Notes under the pieces: model-generated
The model's input: the letters and a program-made list of their open reading frames with translations, nothing else
Told to the model about the DNA's origin: nothing
The model's database searches: none
Made by a program: the position numbers and the translations under genes
Shown: piece by piece, positions 47,047 to 57,700 of the stretch
Layout: every line of letters begins with the position of its first letter
How positions within the stretch are numbered: the first letter of the stretch is position 1
Origin: Polynucleobacter sp. JS-JIR-II-b4
GTDB taxonomy: Bacteria; Pseudomonadota; Gammaproteobacteria; Burkholderiales; Burkholderiaceae
Length of the DNA stretch: 64,000 nt
Direction of reading: 5' to 3'
Assembly (NCBI RefSeq): GCF_018687815.1
Contig: NZ_CP061306.1
Span: forward strand, 1,674,001-1,738,000

Positions 47047-48136
47047 ACTTCATTCTTTCAGCCAGCTCAGCCCTTTCATTGCGCTTCGCTAATTCAGCGT
47101 CAGACTCCACGCCTAAAGACCAGCCTTGAAGATGATGATGGGCAATATCGCTCAGAGCCTCTATCCACTTGGGGCTGCTGTTCAGGCAGGGAATATAGCG
47201 ATAGTCTTTACCACCATGCTCTAGGAAGATTTCGCGGGCTTCCATGGCGATCTCTTCTAGTGTTTCTAGGCAATCTGCCGGAAATCCAGGGCAAAAAATA
47301 TCGATGCGCTGGCAACCTTCTTTGGCTAACTTTTCAATGGTTGGAGCTGTATAGGGCTTTAACCATTCCGCCTTACCAAAACGGGACTGGAAGGTCACAA
47401 TATATTGTCCAGGCTCTAAACCCAGAGACTCACCCAGCAAGCGACCTGTTTTCAGACACTCGCAATGATAGGGGTCACCCTTCATTAAATTACGCTTTGG
47501 CAAACCATGGAAAGACATCACTAAGCGATCGCCTTTTGCAAAATCAGGGCGCCCATCTTTATCCCAGCTCGATAACACCTGATCACGCAATGCGGAAATG
47601 TATGCGGCGTTGTCGTGATAGTGTTTGACCAAACGCAACTCTGGTTGGTCGCGCCATGTGCTGAGAACATGAAAGACTTCATCAAAGCTAGATGCCGTGG
47701 TTGTGGCGGAGTATTGAGGGTACAAAGGCAATAACAATAAACGCTCCATACCTTGTGCCTTAAGACCCTCCAGGACAACCTGTGTAGAGGGCTGGCCATA
47801 GCGCATTGCCAAATCCACCAAAACTGTATGCCCCTCATTGGCAAATTTCTCGCCCAATTCTTTCGCCTGCAAGCGTGAGTAATGCATTAAGGGAGAGCCT
47901 AACTTTGGTAACCAAATAGAGGCATATTTTTTCGCAGAAGCACTACTACGAATTGGCAAAATAATGCCATTCAAAATGCACCACCAAATAATGCGCGGAA
48001 TTTCTACTACGCGTGGATCCGAAAGAAACTCTTTTAAATAGGCGCGCACTGCTTTAGATGTTGGGGCGGATGGTGTCCCCAAGTTCAAAAGCAACACTGC
48101 GGTTTTGGAAGCACGTAGATGCGGATTCGGATTCAA
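47042..48136 (-). CDS. hemH: Ferrochelatase
   Basis: Inserts Fe2+ into protoporphyrin IX, the last step of heme synthesis. The 364-residue protein has TAVLLLNLGTPSAPTSKAVRAYL in blocks (about 12-34), LVMSFHGLPKRNLMKGDPYHCEC (catalytic His, about 207-229), YIVTFQSRFGKAEWLKPYT (about 246-264) and IDIFCPGFPADCLETLEEI (about 283-301). The start is TTG at 48136, giving the normal N-terminus. It lies between hrcA and grpE, which is common in betaproteobacteria. Confidence 0.94.
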   Translation of the reverse strand: MNPNPHLRASKTAVLLLNLGTPSAPTSKAVRAYLKEFLSDPRVVEIPRIIWWCILNGIILPIRSSASAKKYASIWLPKLGSPLMHYSRLQAKELGEKFANEGHTVLVDLAMRYGQPSTQVVLEGLKAQGMERLLLLPLYPQYSATTTASSFDEVFHVLSTWRDQPELRLVKHYHDNAAYISALRDQVLSSWDKDGRPDFAKGDRLVMSFHGLPKRNLMKGDPYHCECLKTGRLLGESLGLEPGQYIVTFQSRFGKAEWLKPYTAPTIEKLAKEGCQRIDIFCPGFPADCLETLEEIAMEAREIFLEHGGKDYRYIPCLNSSPKWIEALSDIAHHHLQGWSLGVESDAELAKRNERAELAERMKS

Positions 48137-48187
48137 AATGTTCTGTCTCTGGTAATGAGTTTTAAATATAAAAAGTTAGGTCTGTAC

Positions 48188-49198
48188 TCAGGAGCTTAAG
48201 GCGCCCGATAGTAATTTTGAGGTGATATCCACAATCGGAATCACTCGGTCATATGCCATCCGTGTTGGCCCAATCACCCCAAGCGTTCCCACTATTTGAC
48301 CGTCTACGCTATATGGGGCGCTGATTACAGCGAGGTCCTCATAAGGCAATAAATCACTTTCACCGCCAATAAATATTTGAATACCGTCCGCATGACTTGA
48401 TACGTCGAGCAATTGCATGAGTACCGATTTTTGCTCTAACATATCAAACATCTTGCGTAATTTATCGAGGTTGGAACTTAAATCTCCAACATTCAATAAG
48501 CGACGCTCACCAGACAAAACCATGTCGCCCCGCCCCATGTCGTAATCAGCAACACCGGTTTGCAAGGCCAAAGCCATTAAGCCAGCGATATCTGTGCGCA
48601 AATTATCTAAGTCGGATTTCAGATGCATACGCACTTGATCAAAACTTTTTCCAGCAAACTGGGCATTGATAAAGTTACCCGCCTCAATGAGTTGACTTGG
48701 TGTGTAATCCTGAGTCGTTGGTAATATACGATTTTGCACATCACCCTCTGGGGTAACCATGATGAGCAATATCTTGCCTTCGCCCAAGCGCAAGAACTCA
48801 ATATGTTTAAAAACCTGGGCTCGTTTGGGCGTCATGACAACGCCAGCAAAATGGGTCAAGTTGGACAAAATCTGCGCTGCCGAGTTCAGGACCCTTTGTG
48901 GAGAATCCGGTAGAAGGCCTTTTTCAACCTCTCGAGCAGCCATCGCTTCCAAAGGGCGCACCGTCACCATAGTATCTACAAACAGGCGATAACCCCGGGG
49001 GGTTGGAATACGGCCAGCTGAAGTATGGGGGCTGGTAACAAGCCCCATCTCCTCTAAATCCGCCATCACGTTACGAATAGTGGCTGCGGAGAGGTCCAAA
49101 CCCGAGAATCTAGACAGTGTGCGCGAGCCAATAGGCTGACCCTCCTCGATATAGCGCTCGATGAGAGTTTTTAGTAAGGCGCGGGAACGTTCATCCAT
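48188..49198 (-). CDS. hrcA: Heat-inducible transcription repressor HrcA
   Basis: A repressor that binds CIRCE elements and is tuned by GroEL. The 336-residue protein has an N-terminal winged-helix domain ([30 protein letters not shown] in blocks; [30 protein letters not shown] about residues 34-63). A GAF-like dimerisation domain and the C-terminal [21 protein letters not shown] follow. No CIRCE (TTAGCACTC-N9-GAGTGCTAA) is visible in this window, so its targets are elsewhere, most likely groESL. TAAAAT (49209-49214) lies 10 nt before the ATG. Confidence 0.96.
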   Translation of the reverse strand: MDERSRALLKTLIERYIEEGQPIGSRTLSRFSGLDLSAATIRNVMADLEEMGLVTSPHTSAGRIPTPRGYRLFVDTMVTVRPLEAMAAREVEKGLLPDSPQRVLNSAAQILSNLTHFAGVVMTPKRAQVFKHIEFLRLGEGKILLIMVTPEGDVQNRILPTTQDYTPSQLIEAGNFINAQFAGKSFDQVRMHLKSDLDNLRTDIAGLMALALQTGVADYDMGRGDMVLSGERRLLNVGDLSSNLDKLRKMFDMLEQKSVLMQLLDVSSHADGIQIFIGGESDLLPYEDLAVISAPYSVDGQIVGTLGVIGPTRMAYDRVIPIVDITSKLLSGALSS

Positions 49199-49223
49199 GG
49201 TGGAAGGGATTTTATGCCTATGG

Positions 49224-49229
49224 TTTAAT
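49224..49229 (+). promoter_or_regulatory. nadK -10 element 6 nt before ATG
   Basis: TTTAAT (five of six) ends exactly 6 nt before ATG 49236. There is no Shine-Dalgarno, and no clear -35. Confidence 0.45.
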
Positions 49230-49235
49230 CGTTAT

Positions 49236-50141
49236 ATGTTAAGCCCATCCCCAAATTCCAGCAAAAAGGCATTTAGCCGGGTTGCGCTTGTCGGCAAATT
49301 TCATGCTGATGGCATTGAAGAGCACCTAAAAGACCTAGCCAAAGTGGTCTCAGGATTAGGTTGTGAGGTCTTTATTGAGTCTGAGACAGCCAATCACCTT
49401 GGTTTGAACACCTACCCCACAAAAACTGCGCAAGACTTTGCTGGAGCAATTGACCTTGTTGTCGTTTTGGGAGGCGATGGCACCATGCTAGGCATTGCAC
49501 GTCAATTAGCAGGCAGCAATGTTCCGCTCGTTGGAATCAATATGGGTCGTCTTGGTTATATGACTGATATTCCAATTCAGTCGGTTCAGACTACGCTGCC
49601 CAAAATTATTTCCGGGGAATACGAAGCCGATACACGCACATTACTCGATGCTGTAGTTCTTCGTAATGGCAAAGAAATTAATCGTGCGTTAGCACTCAAT
49701 GATGTTGTCGTGAACCGTTCTGGGATTTCAGGAATGGTGGAGTTGGCAGTTCACGTCAATGGCTCCTTTATGTACAACCAACGCTCCGATGGTCTAATCG
49801 TATCGACACCTACTGGCTCAACTGCTTATGCACTCTCAGCTGGCGGGCCTATTTTGCATCCACATGTGGCAGGCATATTGCTTGCCCCAATTGCGCCACA
49901 CTCTCTCTCCAATCGACCTATTGTTTTGCCTCAAGATAGTGTTACTGTGATTGAGGTTGTGAATGGACTTGAAGTCATTGTCAATTTCGACATGCAATCA
50001 CAAACCAATCTACAGAGCGGCGACAAGGTTGAAGTACGTCAATCCGACAAAACAATCGCCCTATTACACCCCAGCAATCACAGCGACTACAAAACTTTGC
50101 GTGAGAAATTGCACTGGAATGAATACCCATCGACTTTCTGA
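49236..50141 (+). CDS. nadK: NAD kinase
   Basis: Phosphorylates NAD to NADP. The 301-residue protein has the GGDGTMLGIAR motif (about residues 75-85) with the essential Asp. NMGRLGYMTDI (about 99-109), LNDVVVNR and the glycine-rich STPTGSTAYALSAGGPILHP (about 189-208) follow. ATG 49236 (MLSPSPNSSKKAFSRVAL) is preferred; the longer frame runs into hrcA. It diverges from hrcA and precedes recN by 26 nt. Confidence 0.95.
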   Translation: MLSPSPNSSKKAFSRVALVGKFHADGIEEHLKDLAKVVSGLGCEVFIESETANHLGLNTYPTKTAQDFAGAIDLVVVLGGDGTMLGIARQLAGSNVPLVGINMGRLGYMTDIPIQSVQTTLPKIISGEYEADTRTLLDAVVLRNGKEINRALALNDVVVNRSGISGMVELAVHVNGSFMYNQRSDGLIVSTPTGSTAYALSAGGPILHPHVAGILLAPIAPHSLSNRPIVLPQDSVTVIEVVNGLEVIVNFDMQSQTNLQSGDKVEVRQSDKTIALLHPSNHSDYKTLREKLHWNEYPSTF

Positions 50142-50167
50142 TGTCGAGTTTTTTGCTACGCTAATAC

Positions 50168-51838
50168 ATGCTTCAAACCATCTCACTCCGTGACTTTGTC
50201 ATTGTTGATCAGCTAGAGCTAGATTTCTCAAGCGGGTTTACTGTGCTCACCGGCGAGACCGGTGCAGGCAAATCAATTCTGCTAGACGCCCTTGGCTTAG
50301 TGCTGGGTGAGCGTGCTGATAGCAGCCAAATACGTGAAGGTAGTAACCGCGCAGAAATTTCCGCACTCTTTCGTATTGAGCCAGAGCTAGTGAAATCCTT
50401 TAGTCAGTGGCTTGATGCGCAAGGATTCCCTATTGAGGATGAGGGCCAAAGCTTATTACTCAAAAGAACCGTAGAAAGTAATGGACGCAGTCGTGCCTTT
50501 ATTAATGGCAGCGTTGCCACGCTAGCGCAATTGCGCGAAGCAGGTGATCAGCTAGTGGACATTCACGGGCAACATGCGCACCAACTACTATTAAAGGGTG
50601 GCGCTCAACGCGAACTTCTCGATCGTCACGCCGGCCTACTACCACTCGCTGTAGAGGTAGCTCAAACCTTCAAAACACTGGCTGACTCTCGTCGCCGACT
50701 TGAGCAAGCTGAAAATGCAGGTCAAGACGTTGAACGCGAGCGTGAGCGTCTTGAGTGGCAACTGGAAGAACTTACTGAACTTTCACCGCAAGAAGGTGAA
50801 TGGGCCAACATTCAAAGCGAGCACGCCCGCTTAGCAAATGGGGCAAAGCTGATTGGCGGTTGCCAAGAGGCAATAGAAATATTGAGTGATGCCGATAATT
50901 CTCTGGAATCTACTCTATCGAAGGTATGCATTAATGTAGGCGCCCTAGCAGAGCATGACCCAGCATTAGGCGAGATTAATCAAGCCCTAGGGTCAGCCAG
51001 CATTCAGCTGGATGAAGCCATTCATGGCCTTAATCGTTACTTACAAAAGATTGATTTAGATCCCGCTCGACTTTCTGAAGTTGAGGAGCGTATGCAAGCA
51101 CTGCATAGTACCGCTCGCAAATATCGCGCAGAGGTTGATGAACTACCAAAACTTCTTTTGGAGACATCAGAACGCCTGGACGCTTTAACCGCATCCCAAA
51201 ATATTGAAGCACTCCGAGATCAAGTCAAACAAGAAGAAGTCGTTTACTTAAAGCTGGCAAAACAGCTTTCACAAAAACGCAGCAAGGCCGCCAAAGAGCT
51301 AGGCGATTTAGTAACTAATGCCATGCAAGATCTATCCATGGCAGGTGGGCGCCTAGAGATCGCTTTAACACCCCTTAGCGAAGGCGGATCCCAAGGTCTT
51401 GAGCAAATTGAATTTTTAGTAGCCGGTCATGCTGGTAGCTCTCCTCGCTCACTTGCTAAGGTAGCCTCAGGTGGAGAGCTGGCCCGCATTAGCCTAGCAA
51501 TTAGCGTTATTACAAGTAAAGCCTCATTCACCCCCACACTCATCTTTGATGAGGTAGATGCAGGTATTGGTGGCGCAGTTGCTGAAACAGTGGGCAAACT
51601 ATTGCATCAATTGGGTCAATCTCACCAGATCTTATGTGTAACTCATTTGCCACAGGTAGCGGCTCAAGGCAATCATCACCTCAAAGTCAGCAAATCTCAA
51701 AACAGCGAAAAGACAGTATCACAGGTGCAGATCTTGGGTAGAGCTGAACGGGTTGAAGAAGTGGCCCGCATGCTTGGTGGCGCTACGATTACCGATACCA
51801 CTCGCCGTCATGCCCGTGAGTTGTTAGAACAAAACTAA
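50168..51838 (+). CDS. recN: DNA repair protein RecN
   Basis: An SMC-like ATPase in recombinational repair of double-strand breaks. The 556-residue protein has the N-terminal Walker A VLTGETGAGKSILLDALGLVLGERAD in blocks (about residues 20-45) and two coiled-coil arms (about 155-380). The C-terminal ABC signature VASGGELARISLAI (about 434-447) is followed by Walker B PTLIFDEVDAGIGG (about 457-470). The order nadK-recN is common. It converges on glnE with a 13-nt gap. Confidence 0.96.
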   Translation: MLQTISLRDFVIVDQLELDFSSGFTVLTGETGAGKSILLDALGLVLGERADSSQIREGSNRAEISALFRIEPELVKSFSQWLDAQGFPIEDEGQSLLLKRTVESNGRSRAFINGSVATLAQLREAGDQLVDIHGQHAHQLLLKGGAQRELLDRHAGLLPLAVEVAQTFKTLADSRRRLEQAENAGQDVERERERLEWQLEELTELSPQEGEWANIQSEHARLANGAKLIGGCQEAIEILSDADNSLESTLSKVCINVGALAEHDPALGEINQALGSASIQLDEAIHGLNRYLQKIDLDPARLSEVEERMQALHSTARKYRAEVDELPKLLLETSERLDALTASQNIEALRDQVKQEEVVYLKLAKQLSQKRSKAAKELGDLVTNAMQDLSMAGGRLEIALTPLSEGGSQGLEQIEFLVAGHAGSSPRSLAKVASGGELARISLAISVITSKASFTPTLIFDEVDAGIGGAVAETVGKLLHQLGQSHQILCVTHLPQVAAQGNHHLKVSKSQNSEKTVSQVQILGRAERVEEVARMLGGATITDTTRRHARELLEQN

Positions 51839-51851
51839 AGCTGCATTACTT

Positions 51852-54665
51852 CTAGCCAATGCTTGAAGGCGCTTTAAAAATCTCCAGCCAAAGCGCTTGA
51901 ACTGCATCTTTTGCCGCAATGAGCTCAAGCTCATTTTCTAGATTGATCTGGGTCTTTTCGGCTCCATCCAAACGCAAGCGATGTTGACGGGCCCTCAACA
52001 ATCGATACGCATTGCCAACAGTGAGTGCAGCCTCTTGGGTAATTAAGCCCACATCACCAGCAATTCGCAACAAAGCGATATTGCCAAGATTACCAATGAG
52101 TTGAGCGTGTTGATAGGCATAAGCCAAGACCAAGAACTGGACAATAAATTCAATATCGACCATACCGCCAGAATCATGCTTTAAGTCAAAATCGGCCTTG
52201 GTATTGGGATGACCTGCATGCACCTTGCGGCGCATTTCTAAAATTTCTGTCCTGAGCTGCTCAATATTTCGTTTCTGACTTAACACCTCGGAACGAACTG
52301 AGTCAAAAAATTTGCCCACGCCCGGATTACCGGCCGAGCAACGAGCTCGCGTAAGGGCCTGATGCTCCCAGACCCAAGCCGCATTATCACCTTCTCGAAG
52401 TTGGTATTTTTTAAAGGCATCCGCATTCGTTACTAAGAATCCAGCAGAGCCATTAGGACGAAGACGCGTATCGATTTCAAATAAGCTACCAGTAGAAGTA
52501 AATGCAGTTAACCAATTAATCATGCGTTTTGCTAGCAAGGCATAAGTTTCTTGAGCCGCATAGTCTGAGTCTTCCGCTTGATACAAAAAGATAATGTCTA
52601 AATCAGAGGCATAGCCTAATTCTTTGCCGCCCAATTTGCCATAAGAAATAATTGCAAATGGAGGGCTAGCCTCGAGAAGTAACCCAAACTTTTGAGCCAC
52701 ACTAGGCCAAACCCGCTCAAATGTCGTCTGCAAAATTAAATCCGCTAAAGCAGACAGATGGTCGCTTACCCGCTCTACCGGCAGTGCTTGTTGCACGCCA
52801 ATACCTAGATCAGTCAATAGCGTGATAAAGGTTTCGTTGTGATGGGTGACTCGTAGGATATCCATCGCCTGCTCAGAGCCATCACTATCGGCCATAACAT
52901 CATCGAGCCGCATATTTAGATTGGCTCGCACCTCGGTCCAATATCTTGATGGATCCTCGATTAGAGTTCTCTCGGTTTGAGAGTTCAATAAGTGATCCAG
53001 TAAATGTGGATGACGCGTAAGATATTGCGCACCCCATTGAGACGCCTTGAGTAAGTCAAGCACATTAGATAATGCTCTGGGATACTCGGCCAAAATGGAA
53101 AGATAGGCACTACGCCTCGCAATTGCCTCAAGCAAATCAAACAAACGCAACAGTGTTTGGTCAGCATGTGCCGAGGTAGCAGCTTCAATCTGCAAACTCT
53201 CTGCCGCCTTGCACATCAAGTTATCGAAAATTAAACGACTTTTTTCCGGCAACAATTTTTGTTTTGGGCTATCAATCCACGACTGCCACCGAATATAGGA
53301 GTCAGGGAAAAATATTGGATCAGGCGCCCAGTCCCGAGCTAAGGGCGCAATCTCCAGACGCGAGCCATCGTCCAGTAAAAATGCTTTTTCAAAAAGCTGA
53401 GCAACCTTATTTTGATGCCGCTCCAGTTCGGTCATAAAAGCGTTTACTTGTGCTTCTTGGCCTTGCATCGAAATCGCCAACCGTGACCGTACTTCAGCAT
53501 CATCAGGCAGATAGTGGGTTTGCTGGTCATCCCATACCTGAAGACGATGCTCCAAGCGTCTTAAGAAAACATAGGCTGCCTGTAACGCATCCACTTCATC
53601 GGCGGGCAAGATGCCACATTGTTTAATGAGATCTAAGACCTCCAAGCTTGGGCGGACTCTAAAGCGAGGATCTGTACCACCCCGCATGAGTTGAAACATT
53701 TGTGCCAAAAACTCAATCTCTCGAATACCGCCGCGCCCTAACTTGATGTCACGTGAACGCCCTTGATGACCCGAAGAGCGTTTTTCTGCTTCAGCCTGAA
53801 TTTGTGCATGCAAATCCCGAATGGATGCAATCACACCGTAATCTAAATGCCGACGATATACAAAGGGCCGAATCAGTTGGTCAAGCTCTCTTTGGCAGCG
53901 AGAAAAATCTGGGGTCCCAGGTAGAGGCGCGATTAATCTACCTTTAATCCAGGCGTAGCGCTCCCACTCTCGCCCCTGAACCAATAGATATTCTTCCAGC
54001 ATATCCAAACTACATACCAGGGGTCCTGAATCTCCATTGGGACGAAGGCGCATATCCACCCTAAAAACAAACCCATTGGCGTCGTGCTCAGCAAGCAGCT
54101 TGATTAAGCGTTTGCCCATTCTCGTGAACCATTCCTGGTTGGATAAACTCTTAGGTCCACCAGTAGTTTCACCCTCATGCTCATAGAGAAAAATCAAATC
54201 GATATCTGATGACAGGTTGAGTTCAAGGCCACCCAATTTACCCATGCCGACAACCATGAGCGGCACCTCTGATTGCGTTGCGTTACTCCAAGGCAAGCCG
54301 AAACGGGCTTTGAGGTCTTCCCGAATAAAGGCAATCGATGCGGAAACTGCTAATTCAGCAAAATGGCTCAGCGCCTGAGTCACCTCTTGCAAGGCGGCCA
54401 TGCCATTTAAATCTCGGAATCCAACCCAGAGCATCAAACGCTGTCTTGCCAAGCGCAAATTGGCCATCCAGAGGGTCTCGTCTTGCGCATCAACCCGTTC
54501 ATCGACACTACAGTCTTTTAGCAAGGCCTTGATGCCCTGCATATCGACTTGTTTCTGCCCTTGAATACGGAGCCACTCAAGCCACTCAGGGTGAGCAGTT
54601 AGCCAACGTCGCGCATAAGTCGAGTGTTGCTCTAAAAAATCGATTTGCCGGGAAAAATCATCCAT
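51852..54665 (-). CDS. glnE: Bifunctional glutamine synthetase adenylyltransferase/deadenylyltransferase
   Basis: Controls glutamine synthetase by adding or removing AMP in response to PII and glutamine. The 937-residue protein has two nucleotidyltransferase domains. The N-terminal deadenylylase has GMGKLGGLELNLSSDIDLIFLYEH in blocks (about 149-172), and the C-terminal adenylylase has SYGKLGGKELGYASDLDIIFLYQ in blocks (about 666-688). GRGGIREIEFLAQ and DSGGMVDIEFIVQ each follow their domain. The start has only a weak TAAGAT hexamer 6 nt upstream and GGGGGA immediately before ATG. It is divergent from the YhdP-like gene. Confidence 0.96.
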   Translation of the reverse strand: MDDFSRQIDFLEQHSTYARRWLTAHPEWLEWLRIQGQKQVDMQGIKALLKDCSVDERVDAQDETLWMANLRLARQRLMLWVGFRDLNGMAALQEVTQALSHFAELAVSASIAFIREDLKARFGLPWSNATQSEVPLMVVGMGKLGGLELNLSSDIDLIFLYEHEGETTGGPKSLSNQEWFTRMGKRLIKLLAEHDANGFVFRVDMRLRPNGDSGPLVCSLDMLEEYLLVQGREWERYAWIKGRLIAPLPGTPDFSRCQRELDQLIRPFVYRRHLDYGVIASIRDLHAQIQAEAEKRSSGHQGRSRDIKLGRGGIREIEFLAQMFQLMRGGTDPRFRVRPSLEVLDLIKQCGILPADEVDALQAAYVFLRRLEHRLQVWDDQQTHYLPDDAEVRSRLAISMQGQEAQVNAFMTELERHQNKVAQLFEKAFLLDDGSRLEIAPLARDWAPDPIFFPDSYIRWQSWIDSPKQKLLPEKSRLIFDNLMCKAAESLQIEAATSAHADQTLLRLFDLLEAIARRSAYLSILAEYPRALSNVLDLLKASQWGAQYLTRHPHLLDHLLNSQTERTLIEDPSRYWTEVRANLNMRLDDVMADSDGSEQAMDILRVTHHNETFITLLTDLGIGVQQALPVERVSDHLSALADLILQTTFERVWPSVAQKFGLLLEASPPFAIISYGKLGGKELGYASDLDIIFLYQAEDSDYAAQETYALLAKRMINWLTAFTSTGSLFEIDTRLRPNGSAGFLVTNADAFKKYQLREGDNAAWVWEHQALTRARCSAGNPGVGKFFDSVRSEVLSQKRNIEQLRTEILEMRRKVHAGHPNTKADFDLKHDSGGMVDIEFIVQFLVLAYAYQHAQLIGNLGNIALLRIAGDVGLITQEAALTVGNAYRLLRARQHRLRLDGAEKTQINLENELELIAAKDAVQALWLEIFKAPSSIG

Positions 54666-54705
54666 TCCCCCATCTTAATCCGACCCCAAGACCCAAGCCA
54701 GAAGC

Positions 54706-54735
54706 TTGTCGATCAGGCTAGGGCTGAAGGATAAT
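54706..54735 (+). promoter_or_regulatory. Predicted promoter of the YhdP-like operon
   Basis: TTGTCG (54706-54711), 18-bp spacer, GATAAT (54730-54735, five of six), then 7 nt to ATG 54743. This favours ATG 54743 over ATG 54734, which would lie inside the -10 element. Confidence 0.5.
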
Positions 54736-54742
54736 GGAGGTC

Positions 54743-57700
54743 ATGCTGCAAAACATCATCCCGCCTCGCCTCAAGAGCGTGCTTGCTAAACGTCCTCAAG
54801 GTTCGAACGGGGCTTGGCGTAAGCGTGCCCTCATCTTGACGGGCGTTGTTTTGGCTCTTTGTGTGCTGGTGCATGTAGGCGTGCGGTTTGTTCTTTGGCC
54901 GCAAATTGAGAAATCTAAAGCCTCGGTTGAGAGGCTCATTAGCGCTCGCATTGGTGCAGATGTATCTATGGACTCTCTACAAGTTTCATGGACGGGCATG
55001 AGACCTAATTTTGAAATTGAAGGTTTGCGCTTCAACGCGCCCGATAAAGCGAAACCGCTCTTATTCATTCAGAAAATTGATGGGCAACTCAGTTGGGCAA
55101 CTTTTTATCACCTAGCCCCATTCTTTCATGAGCTCAATATCGAGGGTGCTGAAATTTATGGGCAACGTAATGGCAAAGGCGTCATTACTGTTGCCGGCAT
55201 CCCCATAGACGGAAAATCCAATGACTACTCCACTGAGAATTGGCTCTTTGCTCAAAATGAGATTCGTGTCAGCGATGTCAAATTATTTTGGGATGATCAA
55301 CTCAAAAAGAAAGCCATTACTTCAATAGATATTCAAAACCTTTCTCTTAGCAATGGGATTCGTAGTCATCAAGGCTCGCTGAATGTCATTACGCCCTGGA
55401 CCAAGGGGCCGGTCTCGCTTGATATTGATCTTGTGCACCATATCGGCGGCCAAGCGGGTAATTGGCGCGATTGGATCGGGACTATCTCTTGGAATGTAAA
55501 TGAACTCCAGCTCACTCAAATAGCAAATGAATTTGCTCTCTCGCTCAATACGCTTGAGGGAGTGGTGAACTCCAATGGAAAATTAAAAATTGACAACGGC
55601 AAACCTGATGGCGGAGAAATTTATCTTGCTGCCGATCGTTTAACTATTCAACTATCTAAAGGTGAAGATGCCATTGCTCTTGGAAGGCTAGAAACCAACC
55701 TGGCGCAAGAAACTGATAATGGATTGATATCTGTTACTACCAAGACATTTGCCTGGCGTGATATTGAGAGTCCAGCATCTACCCCCCTCGAGAATTTAAG
55801 CCCAATGACTTTCCGCTGGAGACCACCAGCGGGAGATGGAGAAATTAAAGAGTTTGGTTTTTCATCACCAAAGATTTCGGTTGAGGATGTTGCCTTATTT
55901 GCCCTGAACCTACCTTTATCTAAAAAAGTTCATCAGTGGATTAAAGCATCACAAGCTGATGGTGAGTTACAAGATCTCGATATCAATTGGTCTGAAAGTA
56001 AATCACCCTTATCTGCCCTCAATATTCCCGGCGGATGGTTCAAATCGAACAAAGTAGACTTTACTGTAAGCGGAAAACTCATCGACCTCAGCTTTGTTGG
56101 CATCAATAAAGCAATGCCTTCAGTATCCAAACTGTCTGGCTTCCTTTCTGCCGACCAAAACAAGGGCAGCTTCTCGATTAAATCAAGTGATCTAGAGCTC
56201 GAGGTTAACGACCTATTGGTGGATCCAAAAATCAAGCTTGATCAAGCCAATGGTCAAATTTCTTGGGCAAAACAAAAAGGGAATTGGGTCGTTAATGCAA
56301 AGCAGTTAGCGCTCAGTAATTCGGAGATTTCAACCACTCTCAATCTTAATTACATCATTGGCGAAGGTAAAAATCCTGACTTCATGAACCTGGATATGAA
56401 TTTTGCTCAGGCTGATCTCAAAACTGCCTATCGTTATTTGCCCGTTGGCATGGGCAGTGATGCCAAATCCTATTTAAGTAAAGCCTTTGATGCAGGCATC
56501 ATTAAAAATGGTAGCTTGCATATTAAAGGTGATCCTAATGAAGTGCCCTTTCCCAAATCGAGTACCGTGGAATTTAGCCTCAAACTTCCAGTTATTGACG
56601 CTACTTTCAGCCCAGTGCCAAGTTCATCTCCGGCGCAAGGTATTTGGCCCGCATTCAATAAAGTAAATGGCATGATCAATATGCAGAATGCTAACTTTAC
56701 GGTAGATATCGATCAAGCAAGCTACAAACAAGTTGCACTAAGCAAATTTCATGCAGAAATTCCTAGTGTGAGCGCAAAGCAATTACTTCTGACGGTGAAT
56801 GGTGAGGCTCAAGGTGACGCCCCACAACTGCTTGAATATCTATTTGCCTCACCTGTTGGTAAAAAGCAGATTGCGCTTGAGCGCAATCTAAAGGTTACAG
56901 GACCCACCAAGCTCAATTTGGCTCTTAGCATTCCCCTATCAGGCAACGGAGACACCAAAACTGACATTCAATTAAATTTTCCCGGCAACAGAGTCCAGTG
57001 GGATGACTTGCCTCCTCTGGATAACCTCAAAGGAAAGATTCGTATAACCGAGATTAATCCTGAATTCGAAGATATCACCGCTAATTTCCTTGGTGGTGAT
57101 ATCAAGATTTCAAGTGCAGCGCCAAATCAAGGTAGCCAGAGCTACAACATCTCGGGTGATATTAGCGCCAGCTTTATTAAAGACTACTTCGCAAAAGATG
57201 CATCGGTTCAGGTGGCACCGATTTTGCAAGCAATGAGTGGCGTAGCAAGATATGAGGGTGCCATTCATTTCAATAAAGGTAATAGCGAAACCAATCTCAA
57301 GATTGACATGCGTGATTGGGCTAGTTCAGCACCAGCCCCCGCGAAAAAGCAGTTGGGGACACCCATGTCAGGCCAATTAACCCTAAAGTCCTTTGCGAAA
57401 TCACCCTCCGCCTCCAGTCGATTTACATGGGATGGAAAAATTGGTGACGCCTACTTTATTCAAGGTGAACTTGGCAGTGATGACACTCTTCGTCATGCAG
57501 TAGGAATCGGCACGAGCGCAGTACCCCCGGGCCAAGGCTTTCAGCTTAATCTTGCAACTTCAGAGCTCAATCTCGATGTATGGCAAGATTTTTTAGAAAG
57601 CCAAAGTAAAAAAGGTGCTTCTAAAGCGGAAGAAAAAAATCCAAGCAATATTCAAATTGCTGCCCAAGTAAAAAAAGTGGTTTTGTTTGAGCGCAATTGG

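Noticed and set aside
46951..47628. 225-residue plus-strand ORF across grpE and hemH
   Set aside because: It is antisense to the hemH coding region and the grpE promoter, and its composition does not look like a real protein.
46263..49235. CIRCE operator expected near hrcA, dnaK or grpE
   Set aside because: No TTAGCACTC / GAGTGCTAA pair is visible upstream of any of these genes.
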